Assembly: GCA_020636955.1 (NCBI GenBank)
Contig: JACJWY010000007.1
Span: 1 to 64,000 of the forward strand
DNA from: Thermoleophilales bacterium
Lineage (GTDB): Bacteria; Actinomycetota; Thermoleophilia; Solirubrobacterales; 70-9
Reading direction: 5' to 3'
DNA length: 64,000 nt
The notes beneath the pieces were generated by a model. That model worked only from the letters and a program-made list of their open reading frames with translations, searched no databases and was not told where the DNA came from. Below, piece after piece: positions 24,188-32,211 of the stretch. Within the stretch, counting starts at the first letter, position 1. Each line of letters opens with the position of its first letter. The translations under genes were made by a program, and so were the position numbers.

Positions 24188-25714
24188 ATGCTCGGTATCC
24201 CCGGGAGTGCCTGGCACGCAGTCGACGCGACCTCTGACCGCGTCGGCCATGCCCTTGCGCTGAGGCGGCTCTATCAGTCGTTTCATGAAGGCCAGCCGGT
24301 CGATTCCCAGCTCCGGGCGGTGGTCGCCCAGTCCTGGAAGCGTTCAGAGCAGGCGGGCCTGACCCCGGAGAAACTGCCGCCCGTGGTCGCCGACGAGGAC
24401 GAGATCGCGGAACGCTGGCAGGGACATCCGCTGTTCCCGGTCCTGCCGCTGCTGAGGCAGCTGCTCACCGACGCGACGACCCAGTCCGGCCACATGCTGG
24501 TCATCACCGACGAGAACGGCATCCTGCTCTGGATCGAGGGTCATCGCCGGGTGGTCGAAGCAACCGAGAACATGCATCTGGTCACCGGAGCGGACTGGAG
24601 CGAGGGGCAGGCTGGCACCAACGCGATGGGAACGGCGCTGGCCGTCGATCATCCGGTCCAGATCTTCTCGGCCGAGCACTTCAACAAGGTGGTTCATCCC
24701 TGGCAATGCTCGGGGGCTCCGATCCACGACCCCGAGACCGACGAGATCCTCGGCGCGATCGACCTGACCGGGCACCTGAAGACGGCCCATCCGCACACGC
24801 TTTCGCTGGTCGGTGCGGCGGCCGGAATGGCCGAAGTCTTCATGCAACAGGACCTTGAACGCCGGGTGACCCGGATCCGGGAACGTCATCTGGCCGGCCG
24901 CGCCGGTTCCGAGCAGCCGGCGGCGATCCTCGGCCGGACCGGCAAAGTGCTCTCATCCGTACCGGAGGGGTGGGTGAGCGGCCACGTGGATCTTCCGGCC
25001 GGGGGATCCAGGGTCACGCTCAACGAGGGCGGCGAAATCGCCGAACTCGAGCAGCTGGACGGTGATTCGCTCGTGCTTCTGTGGGGAGCGGGCAAGGCCT
25101 CGCCCGATCTGCCTTCGGAGCTGATGGTGGAGCTTCTTTCGTTGAGCCCCAGGCTGACGGTCGGCGGGCGGTCGGTGCCGCTCAGCCTGCGGCACGGTGA
25201 ACTGCTTGCGCTGCTGGCAATGAATCCCGACGGGATCCCGGCCGAGCGGCTGGCGATTGAACTTTACGGTGACCGGGGTCGCCCGGAATCGGTACGGGCG
25301 GAGATCAGCCGGCTGCGGTCCCTGGCCGGTCCGATCATCGAATCCCGTCCCTACCGGATCGGGACCGAATTCCGGGCCGACTTCCTTGAGGTGGAGCCGC
25401 TGATCGAGGCTGGCCGGGTGGGCGAAGCGATGAACAGGTACCGGGAGAGCCTCTTGCCGCTATCCGAGGTCGGCGCGGTGATCGAAGCGGCGCGACGGAT
25501 CGACGGGAGGCTCCGGGCGGCGGTCATCGAATCGGAAGACCCCGTCCTGATTTCCCGTTGGTGCGGCACCAGCTCCGGCCAGAGTGATCTGGATGCGGCC
25601 GAGCTTCTGCTCACCCTGCTGGCCGAAGAAGACGCGCGCCTGCCCGGTGCGATTGCTCACGCAGAGCGGCTTCGGAGGTCCGGGTCGGTGCAGGTTTCGA
25701 CGACCTGGTCTTGA
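24188..25714 (+). CDS. GAF-domain transcriptional regulator of the ALDH gene
   Basis: 508-residue regulator. Residues ~35-230 match the N-terminal sensor region of AcoR-type activators (SQLRAVVAQSWKRSEQAGL, then a GAF domain with ITDENGILLWIEG, GADWSEGQAGTNAMGTAL and QIFSAEHFNKVVHPWQCSGAPI). There is no sigma-54 AAA+ domain. Instead residues ~310-400 form a winged-helix-like region (LSLSPRLTVGGRSVPLSLRHGELLALLAMNPDGIPAERLAIELYG) resembling an OmpR/BTAD-type DNA-binding domain, followed by a helical tail. It probably controls the divergent aldehyde dehydrogenase through the GTTGCA boxes. The inducer is likely an alcohol or aldehyde, by analogy only. Confidence 0.8.
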   Translation: MLGIPGSAWHAVDATSDRVGHALALRRLYQSFHEGQPVDSQLRAVVAQSWKRSEQAGLTPEKLPPVVADEDEIAERWQGHPLFPVLPLLRQLLTDATTQSGHMLVITDENGILLWIEGHRRVVEATENMHLVTGADWSEGQAGTNAMGTALAVDHPVQIFSAEHFNKVVHPWQCSGAPIHDPETDEILGAIDLTGHLKTAHPHTLSLVGAAAGMAEVFMQQDLERRVTRIRERHLAGRAGSEQPAAILGRTGKVLSSVPEGWVSGHVDLPAGGSRVTLNEGGEIAELEQLDGDSLVLLWGAGKASPDLPSELMVELLSLSPRLTVGGRSVPLSLRHGELLALLAMNPDGIPAERLAIELYGDRGRPESVRAEISRLRSLAGPIIESRPYRIGTEFRADFLEVEPLIEAGRVGEAMNRYRESLLPLSEVGAVIEAARRIDGRLRAAVIESEDPVLISRWCGTSSGQSDLDAAELLLTLLAEEDARLPGAIAHAERLRRSGSVQVSTTWS

Positions 25715-25739
25715 CCGGATCGGGGCTCCCGCCTACGAT
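25711..25739 (+). promoter_or_regulatory. Sigma-70-type promoter TTGACC-N17-TACGAT
   Basis: -35 TTGACC (25711-25716), 17-bp spacer and -10 TACGAT (25734-25739) precede the beta-helix gene. The -35 begins inside the last codons of the regulator. Unlike most genes here, a leader with AGGAGG follows. Confidence 0.65.
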
Positions 25740-25792
25740 CATCCTGATGGGCCTGAACCGGGGACGGCCCGAGCTACAGGAGGAAGAAGCTG

Positions 25793-27235
25793 ATGAAGAG
25801 GTCTTTCCTGGCAGGAGCACTCGTCATTTCCGCGCTGGCTCTGGTTCCGGCTGTTGCCGGCGCGGTCGAGATCAAGGTTGGTACGACGGCCGATGAATAC
25901 GGCTCGGGAACCGACTGTTCCCTGCGTGAAGCGATCACCGCCGCCCAGACCAACACTTCCTTCGGGGGCTGCCCGGCCGGGTTCGCCGCAGACACGATCA
26001 GCCTGCCTGATGGCACTTACAGGATCACCCGGGCGGGTGCCGGCGAAGATGCCAACGCAACCGGTGATTTCGACATCACCGGAACCAACCCGCTGGACAT
26101 TCAGCCCGAATCTTCCACTGCCCATGTCGTGATCGATGGCAATGGCCTCGACCGGGTCTTTCAGGACATGTCGAGCGGCCTGGTCAAGTTCCTCGCGGTG
26201 CAGATCACCGGGGGCGCTTTGACCGGGTTCGAAGACGGTGCCGGAATCCAGAACTCAACTGGCGTCACGGCGCTCGAGAACGTGACAGTCGACGGCAACA
26301 GCACCGAAGCCCAGGGCGGGGGCGTCGCCGTCTACAGCAACGTGCAGGTCGTAAACAGCACGATCGCCCAGAACGAGGCGGAAGGAAACGGTGGTGGCTT
26401 CTACGTTCCCGGCGGCGCTTCGCTTGTCGCAAACAGCTCCACTATCTATGGCAACAAGGCAGATTCGGACGGCAACGGCAGCGGCTACGGCGGCGGCCTG
26501 GCCGAGGCCGGGAGCCTGACGGTCAGCTTCACCAACGTCATAAACGCCGGCAACTCGGGCACTTCGCCCACCCCTGGCAACAGTGCCTCTGACTGCTCCA
26601 GCGGCCCCCAGTTTTTTCCTCGCTACACGTTGTCGAGTCAATCGATGGGTCCGGCCGACTGCCTGGTCGGATTCAATCCCGGCACCAACCTGGTCAGCTC
26701 CGACTTGAAGGTCGATTCGACCCTGCGTGACAACGGCGGCCAGACCCCGACCCTGGCGCTCTTGTCGGGATCCCCGGCGATCGGCGCCGGCGGCACCGCG
26801 GCCCCGGACGAGTGCCCGAGCATCGACCAGAACGGCAATCCACGCCCCGCCGGGTCCTGTGACATCGGGGCGGTCCAGTTCATCCCCCCGGTCCTCGAGC
26901 CGGGACTGGTGTTCACAAAGATCCTGCCGAAGAAAAAGGTGATCCGGCGCAAGAAATCAAAGGTGATCACGGTCCAGATTCGCAATGACGGCACCGGTCC
27001 CGCCAATCAGGTCAAGGTCTGTCTGAAGCTCAACCGCGCCGCGAAGAAGGGCCTGAAGGTGAAGGGCAAGGCCTGCAAGAGCGTAGGCACCGTCGCGGCT
27101 GGGGCGATCCGGAAGGCGAAGATCCGCCTGATGGCCAAGCCGAAAGCGCGAAAGAAGGCCTACCAGCTACGAGCCACCTACAGCGGCAGCAATGCCGGTT
27201 CGGCCTCCCGCACCTTCAAGGTGAGGGTGAAGTAG
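25793..27235 (+). CDS. Secreted beta-helix protein, choice-of-anchor Q type
   Basis: 480-residue exported protein. Signal peptide (residues ~1-23, ending GAVE) is followed by the hallmark GSGTDCSLREAITAAQTN of polymorphic-outer-membrane-protein-like adhesins. Then comes a parallel beta-helix with repeated GGG(V/F)/NSTI turns, and the choice-of-anchor Q segment SPAIGAGGTAAPDECPSIDQNG...CDIGAVQF. The last ~100 residues are a Lys/Arg-rich CARDB-like module (KVIRRKKSKVITVQIRNDGTG) ending KVRVK. A similar basic module closes the protein at 11.3 kb. A surface adhesin or carbohydrate-binding role is likely. AGGAGGAAG precedes the ATG. Confidence 0.8.
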   Translation: MKRSFLAGALVISALALVPAVAGAVEIKVGTTADEYGSGTDCSLREAITAAQTNTSFGGCPAGFAADTISLPDGTYRITRAGAGEDANATGDFDITGTNPLDIQPESSTAHVVIDGNGLDRVFQDMSSGLVKFLAVQITGGALTGFEDGAGIQNSTGVTALENVTVDGNSTEAQGGGVAVYSNVQVVNSTIAQNEAEGNGGGFYVPGGASLVANSSTIYGNKADSDGNGSGYGGGLAEAGSLTVSFTNVINAGNSGTSPTPGNSASDCSSGPQFFPRYTLSSQSMGPADCLVGFNPGTNLVSSDLKVDSTLRDNGGQTPTLALLSGSPAIGAGGTAAPDECPSIDQNGNPRPAGSCDIGAVQFIPPVLEPGLVFTKILPKKKVIRRKKSKVITVQIRNDGTGPANQVKVCLKLNRAAKKGLKVKGKACKSVGTVAAGAIRKAKIRLMAKPKARKKAYQLRATYSGSNAGSASRTFKVRVK

Positions 27236-27298
27236 GCGGGTCGGGAGGCCTGATCGGGGAAAGGTCCGGCGGTCGTTTCCTGAAAGACTGGCGCTTCG

Positions 27299-29098
27299 AT
27301 GAGCGACGCGCCAGAGCTGAAACCGAATTTGTATCGCGACACCTGGTCCGGCCAGGTCCTTGGGGACAGGGTCGGAAGTCAGGTGCGGCTTTCCGGCTGG
27401 GTCCATCGCCGGCGTGACCACGGCGGCCTGATCTTCATCGACCTGCGGGACCGGACCGGTCTGGTCCAGCTCGTCTTCAACCCGGATGAGGCCGGAGGAG
27501 CCCATGAGCTGGCCCATACCCTGCGCTCCGAATATGTGATCAGCGTCGCCGGTGAGGTCGTAACCCGAAGCGAGGAAGCGGTCAACCCGGATCTGCCGAC
27601 GGGCGAGTTCGAGGTCCGGGTGAAAGAGGCCGAAGTGCTGGCCGAGGCTGACACGCCGCCCTTCGAGATCGAGGGCTTCCACGGCGAGGTCGGTGAGGAA
27701 ACCCGCCTGAAGCACCGCTACCTGGACCTGCGGCGTGACCAGATGCAGCAGGCAATCAAGCTGCGTCACCGGCTGACCACCGCGATGCGGTCCTTTCTCG
27801 ACGCTGAGGGCTTTCTTGACATCGAGACCCCGATCCTGACGCTCTCGACCCCCGAAGGCGCCCGGGACTTCCTTGTGCCTTCCCGGCTGCAGCGCGGTTC
27901 CTTCTACGCGCTGCCGCAGTCGCCACAGCTCTTCAAGCAGCTCCTGATGATGTCCGGATTCGAGCGTTACTTCCAGATTGCCCGCTGCTTTCGCGACGAG
28001 GACCTCAGGGCCGACCGCCAGCCCGACTTCACGCAGCTCGACATCGAAATGAGCTTCGTCACCGGCGAGGACGTGATCGAGGTAAACGAACGGCTGATCC
28101 GGCATGTGCTGGCCGAAATGGGCGTCGAAGTCGAGATCCCCTTCCAGCGCATGTGTTATGACGAAGCGATCGGCCGCTTCGGGTCCGACAAGCCCGACCT
28201 CAGGTACGGCTACGAGCTGACCGACCTGACCGAAATCCTCCGCGGTACGGAATTCAAGGCCTTTGGGGGCGTGATCGAAGGCGGGGGACAGGTCAAAGGC
28301 ATCAACTTCGGCCAGCGCGAACTTTCGCGGGCGCAGCTTGACGGGCTGATCGACGACGCCAAGGACCTCGGCGCCAAAGGCCTGGTCTGGGCCTTCCGGG
28401 AAGGAAACGGCTGGCGCGCGCCGATCGCCAAGTTCCTCTCCGACGAAGAGCTGAAGAACCTGAACCAGGCGATGGCTGCCGAGGAGGGTGACCTGATGCT
28501 GGTCGCCGCCGATCAGCCTGGGATGGTCGCTCATATCCTCGGTGGGCTGCGAACCCGGTTGGCCGAACGCTGGGACCTGATTCCGTCAGATGCCGGCAAC
28601 AGATTCTGCTGGATCGTCGACTGGCCCCTTTTCGAGTTCAACGAAGACGAGGATCGGTGGGACGCGCTGCACCATCCGTTCACCGCTCCCAAGGGTGAAT
28701 TCGATCCGGAGAATCCCGGTGAGGCCAGGGCCGAGGCCTATGACCTGGTCTGGAACGGGGTCGAGATCGGCGGTGGCTCGATCCGTATCAACAAGCCCGA
28801 ACTGCAGTCGCAGATCTTCCGGGCCCTTGGCATTTCCGACCAAGAGGCCGAAGAACGGTTCGGTTTCCTGCTCGAGGCCCTCAAGTACGGCGCGCCGCCA
28901 CATGGCGGCATCGCCTACGGCGTCGATCGCTTCGCCGCCCTGCTGGCCGGCTTCGAGTCGATCCGCGACGTGATCGCCTTCCCCAAGACCGCCTCCGGAG
29001 GCGATCCGTTGACCGGTGCCCCGGCGCCGATCGACGACATCCAGATGCGCGACGTCGGGATCGAACTGCGCAAAAAGAAACTGCCCGGACAGGGCTGA
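27299..29098 (+). CDS. aspS: Aspartyl-tRNA synthetase
   Basis: 599-residue class II synthetase of the bacterial type. The N-terminal OB-fold anticodon-binding domain contains LSGWVHRRRDHGGLIFIDLRDRTG. The catalytic core has RYLDLRRD, PQSPQLFKQLLM, motif 2 FRDEDLRADRQPDFTQLDIEMSF and motif 3 GIAYGVDRFAALLAG. The bacterial GAD insertion domain lies near 290-430. Whether it also charges tRNA-Asn (non-discriminating form) cannot be told here; no gatCAB genes are in the window. A small conserved gene follows after 37 nt. Confidence 0.97.
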   Translation: MSDAPELKPNLYRDTWSGQVLGDRVGSQVRLSGWVHRRRDHGGLIFIDLRDRTGLVQLVFNPDEAGGAHELAHTLRSEYVISVAGEVVTRSEEAVNPDLPTGEFEVRVKEAEVLAEADTPPFEIEGFHGEVGEETRLKHRYLDLRRDQMQQAIKLRHRLTTAMRSFLDAEGFLDIETPILTLSTPEGARDFLVPSRLQRGSFYALPQSPQLFKQLLMMSGFERYFQIARCFRDEDLRADRQPDFTQLDIEMSFVTGEDVIEVNERLIRHVLAEMGVEVEIPFQRMCYDEAIGRFGSDKPDLRYGYELTDLTEILRGTEFKAFGGVIEGGGQVKGINFGQRELSRAQLDGLIDDAKDLGAKGLVWAFREGNGWRAPIAKFLSDEELKNLNQAMAAEEGDLMLVAADQPGMVAHILGGLRTRLAERWDLIPSDAGNRFCWIVDWPLFEFNEDEDRWDALHHPFTAPKGEFDPENPGEARAEAYDLVWNGVEIGGGSIRINKPELQSQIFRALGISDQEAEERFGFLLEALKYGAPPHGGIAYGVDRFAALLAGFESIRDVIAFPKTASGGDPLTGAPAPIDDIQMRDVGIELRKKKLPGQG

Positions 29099-29135
29099 GA
29101 GACGGCCCGGCGATCCTCGTGAATCCGTCTTCGTC

Positions 29136-29423
29136 ATGAGCCTCTTCGATCGCTTCAAGGACAGGGTGAAATCGATCGGCGACGGTTCTGGCCGGATCCA
29201 GATAGACGACCCCCGCTTCGACGACTGGGAGACGGTCCAGCAGTTTGAAGATCTCGCCACTGGGCTAGCCTGGCGGGATGTCCTGCGCGAACACAACATC
29301 CCGGCCGAACTTACCTCGGACTGGGAACTCGACCAATTCGGTCGCGGCGACATCCACCTCCAGGTTCCGCCCGGAATGTGGTCCGAGGCCGAAGAGCTCA
29401 TTTCCGGGATGGACCTGGACTAG
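29136..29423 (+). CDS. Small conserved protein, unknown
   Basis: 95-residue acidic protein beginning MSLFDRFKDRVKSIGDG. The middle, EDLATGLAWRDVLREHNIPAELTSDWELDQFGRGDIHLQVPPGMW, faintly recalls DUF2007-like signal-transducing modules in which a short alpha/beta unit ends in a hydrophobic strand. No firm family assignment is possible. It is directly downstream of aspS and probably shares its mRNA. Confidence 0.55.
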   Translation: MSLFDRFKDRVKSIGDGSGRIQIDDPRFDDWETVQQFEDLATGLAWRDVLREHNIPAELTSDWELDQFGRGDIHLQVPPGMWSEAEELISGMDLD

Positions 29424-29730
29424 CGACGCAGTTCCGGTGGGTCGGATTTCCGGCCCCCGTGACGGAAACCCGACCCACCGCGTTTCGGGAGGTTGGAGTG
29501 GTAGGTTGTTTTCGAGGCTCGAACCTGTTCGACAGCCGTCTCGTAAATTGACCCAACATCAACGGCACGGGAGCCGATTTCGGAGTCCCCCGCGGGACGA
29601 AGATAGGCACCCACCTTTTTATAAAGGGATCAATGCCGGAGGCGGCAACGGCAGGTTGGGGCCTCTTTAATCGGGGCGATTGGCAGCCGCCGGGTCTTCC
29701 TTCAACGGCATCCCGGCAGGATCGAAATCT
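29424..29730. other. Intergenic region with palindrome, no gene seen
   Basis: 307 nt between the aspS-linked gene and the SDR stop. The left end holds an 18-bp-arm palindrome (29435-29480). Near 29519 the dyad TCGAACCTGTTCGA resembles a LexA-type box but has a 2-nt instead of 4-nt centre. The stretch CCTTTTTATAAAGG (about 29615-29628) is an AT-rich dyad. Neither a known riboswitch nor a tRNA is recognised. Confidence 0.5.
29435..29480. repeat. Intergenic palindromic repeat, copy 1
   Basis: Left arm CGGTGGGTCGGATTTCCG (29435-29452), 10-nt loop, right arm CGGAAACCCGACCCACCG (29463-29480), one mismatch in 18. It belongs to the same family as the elements at 47.3 and 48.9 kb. Confidence 0.8.
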
Positions 29731-30699
29731 TCAGGAGGCAACCGGGCCGAAGTCGAAGTCGACTCCGGTTGCCTTTACCGATTCCTGCCAGAGGCGGTCG
29801 GCTACCTCGCGGTTCAGCGCCACCTTGCGGGGCGCGACGACCACCGGCTTGCCGCGGCGTTCGCCGCGACCGTCGCAGCCGATGTAGCTGCCACCGGCGA
29901 GGTCCGGGTCGGTTGCGGCCCTGAGGATCGGCAGGGCGCCGTGCTCGGCGCTTTGGGCGATGAACAGGTCGTTGAGCTTCAGGAACGGTTTCGAGAGCAG
30001 GCCCATCAGACCGCTGTCGAGGTCGTTGCCGGCGCTGGTCAGGTTGGTCGCCGAAACGCCCGGGTGAGCCGCCATGCTCTTCATGTCCAGCCCCGCCTCA
30101 TCGATCAGGGTCTGCAGGTCGAGAGCGAAGATCTGGTTAGCCAGCTTCGATTGCCCGTAAGCCATCCAGCGCCGGTATCCCTTCCGCCCATGCAGGTCAT
30201 CGAAATTCATCTTGCCCATCCTCGCGGCGATCGAGGACACCGTCACGACCCTTGAACCCGGCTTTTTCCTCAGCAGGGGGAAGAGCCGACCGGTCAGGGC
30301 GAAATGTCCCAGATGGTTGGTCCCGAACTGGAGCTCGAAGCCGTCCTCTGTCTCCAGGCGTGGCGGCGCCATGACGCCGGCATTGTTGACCAGCAGGTCG
30401 ATTCCGTCGGGAAGCTCTGCAGCCAGCCCATCGGCGAACTTACTGACTGAATCCAGTGAAGCGAGGTCCAGCTTGCGGACCTCGATCTGCGCCTTGCTGC
30501 CGGCCGCGCCAAGATCACTCCGTATCCGGGCGACGGCATCCTCGCCCTTCTGCTCGTTGCGGCAGGCGAGGATCACCCTGGCGCCGTGGGCGGCAAGTTC
30601 CCGGCATTCGATTTCGCCGATCCCGCTGTTTCCCCCGGTCACCACGGCCGTCCGGCCTTTCAGATCCGGAATGTCATCTGCAGTCCACCCTTTGCTCAT
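29731..30699 (-). CDS. Short-chain dehydrogenase/reductase, retinol-dehydrogenase/WWOX-like
   Basis: 322-residue classical SDR. The NAD(P)-binding motif TGGNSGIG is near residues 20-27, NNAG near 101-104 and the catalytic YGQSK (Tyr/Lys) near 170. VVTVSSIAARMG supplies the catalytic Ser. FGTNHLGHFALTGRLFPLL is typical of the retinol-dehydrogenase-like/'oxidoreductase' SDRs common in actinobacteria. Substrate is unknown. Start ATG at 30697-30699 is fixed by a TAGCCT box 7 nt upstream; the open frame further 5' (to 31311) crosses mnmA and is false. It is divergent from mnmA. Confidence 0.88.
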   Translation of the reverse strand: MSKGWTADDIPDLKGRTAVVTGGNSGIGEIECRELAAHGARVILACRNEQKGEDAVARIRSDLGAAGSKAQIEVRKLDLASLDSVSKFADGLAAELPDGIDLLVNNAGVMAPPRLETEDGFELQFGTNHLGHFALTGRLFPLLRKKPGSRVVTVSSIAARMGKMNFDDLHGRKGYRRWMAYGQSKLANQIFALDLQTLIDEAGLDMKSMAAHPGVSATNLTSAGNDLDSGLMGLLSKPFLKLNDLFIAQSAEHGALPILRAATDPDLAGGSYIGCDGRGERRGKPVVVAPRKVALNREVADRLWQESVKATGVDFDFGPVAS

Positions 30700-30706
30700 G
30701 GTGAGG

Positions 30707-30712
30707 AGGCTA
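30707..30712 (-). promoter_or_regulatory. -10 box TAGCCT, leaderless type
   Basis: Minus-strand TAGCCT ends 7 nt before the SDR ATG. A divergent TACCCT box is only 22 bp away, so polymerases at the two promoters must exclude each other. Confidence 0.5.
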
Positions 30713-30734
30713 TCCGTTCGCGGATTCGAACATC

Positions 30735-30740
30735 TACCCT
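30735..30740 (+). promoter_or_regulatory. -10 box TACCCT, leaderless type
   Basis: TACCCT ends 7 nt before the ATG at 30748 of mnmA and supports that start, which includes the IscU-like domain. Confidence 0.5.
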
Positions 30741-30747
30741 TCAGGGG

Positions 30748-32199
30748 ATGGAATCGCTGCTCGCCGAATACGTGGCCGATCGCTCGCGCGAGGCTGATGC
30801 CCCGGCCGATGCCTTTACCGGCGCGGCAGGTGGAGCCGCCTGCGGCGATCTGGCCCGGATCTCGATCTCGATAGCTGCTCGAAGAATCAGTTCGGCGGTT
30901 TTCGCTACCGAAGGATGCGCCGCCACCAGAGCTGCCTGCGCCTGCGTCTGTGAGCTGGCAGAGGGCGAATCGGTGCTTGAAGCGGCCCGGATCGGCGCGG
31001 CCCGGATCGAAGAGGAACTCGGTGGCCTCAGTCCGGCCCGCCGTCATGCGGCGATGCTCGCGGCGGATGCGCTTCATCGGGCCCTGTCGGCAGCGGCTTC
31101 TTCCGGGGAAATCCTCGCGGAAGCTGACCCGAACCGGGTTCTGGTCGCTGTGTCCGGCGGGGTGGACAGCGCGGTGGCGGCACTCCGGGAGAAAGAACGA
31201 GGCGCCGACGTGGTGGCGGTGACCGTCAAGCTCTGGGCCGACCCCGACACCGACGGTACCAAGGCATGCTGCTCGCCGGAAGCGGTTCTCGGTGCCCGCT
31301 CGCTGACCCACGATCTAGGCATTCCCCACTTCACCCTGGACCTCGAGGGACCTTTCCGGGAGCGGGTGGTCGGAGAATTCCTGCGCGGCTACGGCGAAGG
31401 CCGCACCCCCAACCCCTGTGTGCTCTGTAACGGCGAGGTACGGATTTCGGCGATGGTCGACCTGGCCGACCGTTTGGGGGCAACTCAGCTGATCACCGGC
31501 CACTATGCACGGGTCGTCGAGGATGAGGGCGGGACCCTGATCGCGGCGGGAAGCGACGATTTGAAGGATCAGAGCTACATGCTCGCCGCGTTGCCTCCTG
31601 CGGTGGTCGCCCGGCTCAGGTTTCCGCTGGCCGACCTGTCCAAGAACGAGGTACGGGAGATCGCGGAGCGGGGCGGCCTTTCGGTGGCAAAAAAGCCGGA
31701 GAGCCAGGACCTCTGCTTCCTCGCAGGGCAGTCAAAGAAGGACTTCCTGCGCCGTCACGGCGGCCTGGTCGACCGACCCGGCCCGGTTGTCGACGCGAGC
31801 GGTGTCGAACTCGGCCGACACCCCGGCCATCATCACTTCACGGTCGGTCAGCGACGCGGACTGGGAGTGGCGTCAACGGAGCCTCTCTACGTGCTGGGAA
31901 CCGACGCGAACTCAAACACCGTCAGGGTCGGCTCCCGCAAACGCCTGGCGACCGACCGGGTACGGATCCGGAACGCCGTCATGCACCGCGACGGCGAGCG
32001 GGTTGACCGGGTCCGGCTCAGGTACCACACCGAACCCGTGCCCGCCCGGGTAAAGGCCGAAGCCGGGGAACACAAGGCGCTCGAAATCGAATTGGAAAAG
32101 CCCTTTGACGGTCCCGCGCCCGGACAGGCCGCCGTGCTGATGAGCGGAGACGTGGTCGTCGGACACGCGACCATCGCCGGTCAAAGCGGATCAAAGTAG
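30748..32199 (+). CDS. mnmA: IscU-like domain fused to tRNA 2-thiouridylase MnmA
   Basis: 483-residue protein made of two domains. Residues ~1-118 look like the IscU/NifU N-terminal scaffold: CGD at 32-34 (first cluster Cys and the Asp), EGC at 57 (second Cys) within a Cys-rich helix C64/C66/C68, GxxLEAA and LGGLSPARRHAAMLAADALHRAL. The third cluster Cys (HC in IscU) is Ala101 after His100. Residues ~128-483 are MnmA, which thiolates C2 of U34 in tRNA-Lys/Glu/Gln: PP-loop SGGVDS near 135-140, catalytic Cys224 in NPCVLCN, Cys323 in SQDLCFL. Ordinary MnmA is ~360 residues. The leaderless box at 30735 supports translation of both domains. alaS follows after 12 nt. Confidence 0.9.
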   Translation: MESLLAEYVADRSREADAPADAFTGAAGGAACGDLARISISIAARRISSAVFATEGCAATRAACACVCELAEGESVLEAARIGAARIEEELGGLSPARRHAAMLAADALHRALSAAASSGEILAEADPNRVLVAVSGGVDSAVAALREKERGADVVAVTVKLWADPDTDGTKACCSPEAVLGARSLTHDLGIPHFTLDLEGPFRERVVGEFLRGYGEGRTPNPCVLCNGEVRISAMVDLADRLGATQLITGHYARVVEDEGGTLIAAGSDDLKDQSYMLAALPPAVVARLRFPLADLSKNEVREIAERGGLSVAKKPESQDLCFLAGQSKKDFLRRHGGLVDRPGPVVDASGVELGRHPGHHHFTVGQRRGLGVASTEPLYVLGTDANSNTVRVGSRKRLATDRVRIRNAVMHRDGERVDRVRLRYHTEPVPARVKAEAGEHKALEIELEKPFDGPAPGQAAVLMSGDVVVGHATIAGQSGSK

Positions 32200-32202
32200 G
32201 CT
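32197..32202 (+). promoter_or_regulatory. -10 box TAGGCT
   Basis: TAGGCT overlaps the mnmA stop and ends 9 nt before the alaS ATG, so alaS may have its own leaderless transcript. Confidence 0.4.
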
Positions 32203-32211
32203 GCGTCCCTG

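Noticed and set aside
24005..24286. 95-residue N-terminal extension of the aldehyde dehydrogenase
   Set aside because: It would cross the operator region and the divergent regulator's start, while ATG 24004 has a good ribosome-binding site and begins at the homologous position.
30586..30747. Upstream extension of the MnmA fusion into the SDR gene
   Set aside because: It is antisense to the SDR coding region, and both genes have divergent leaderless promoters in the 50-bp spacer.
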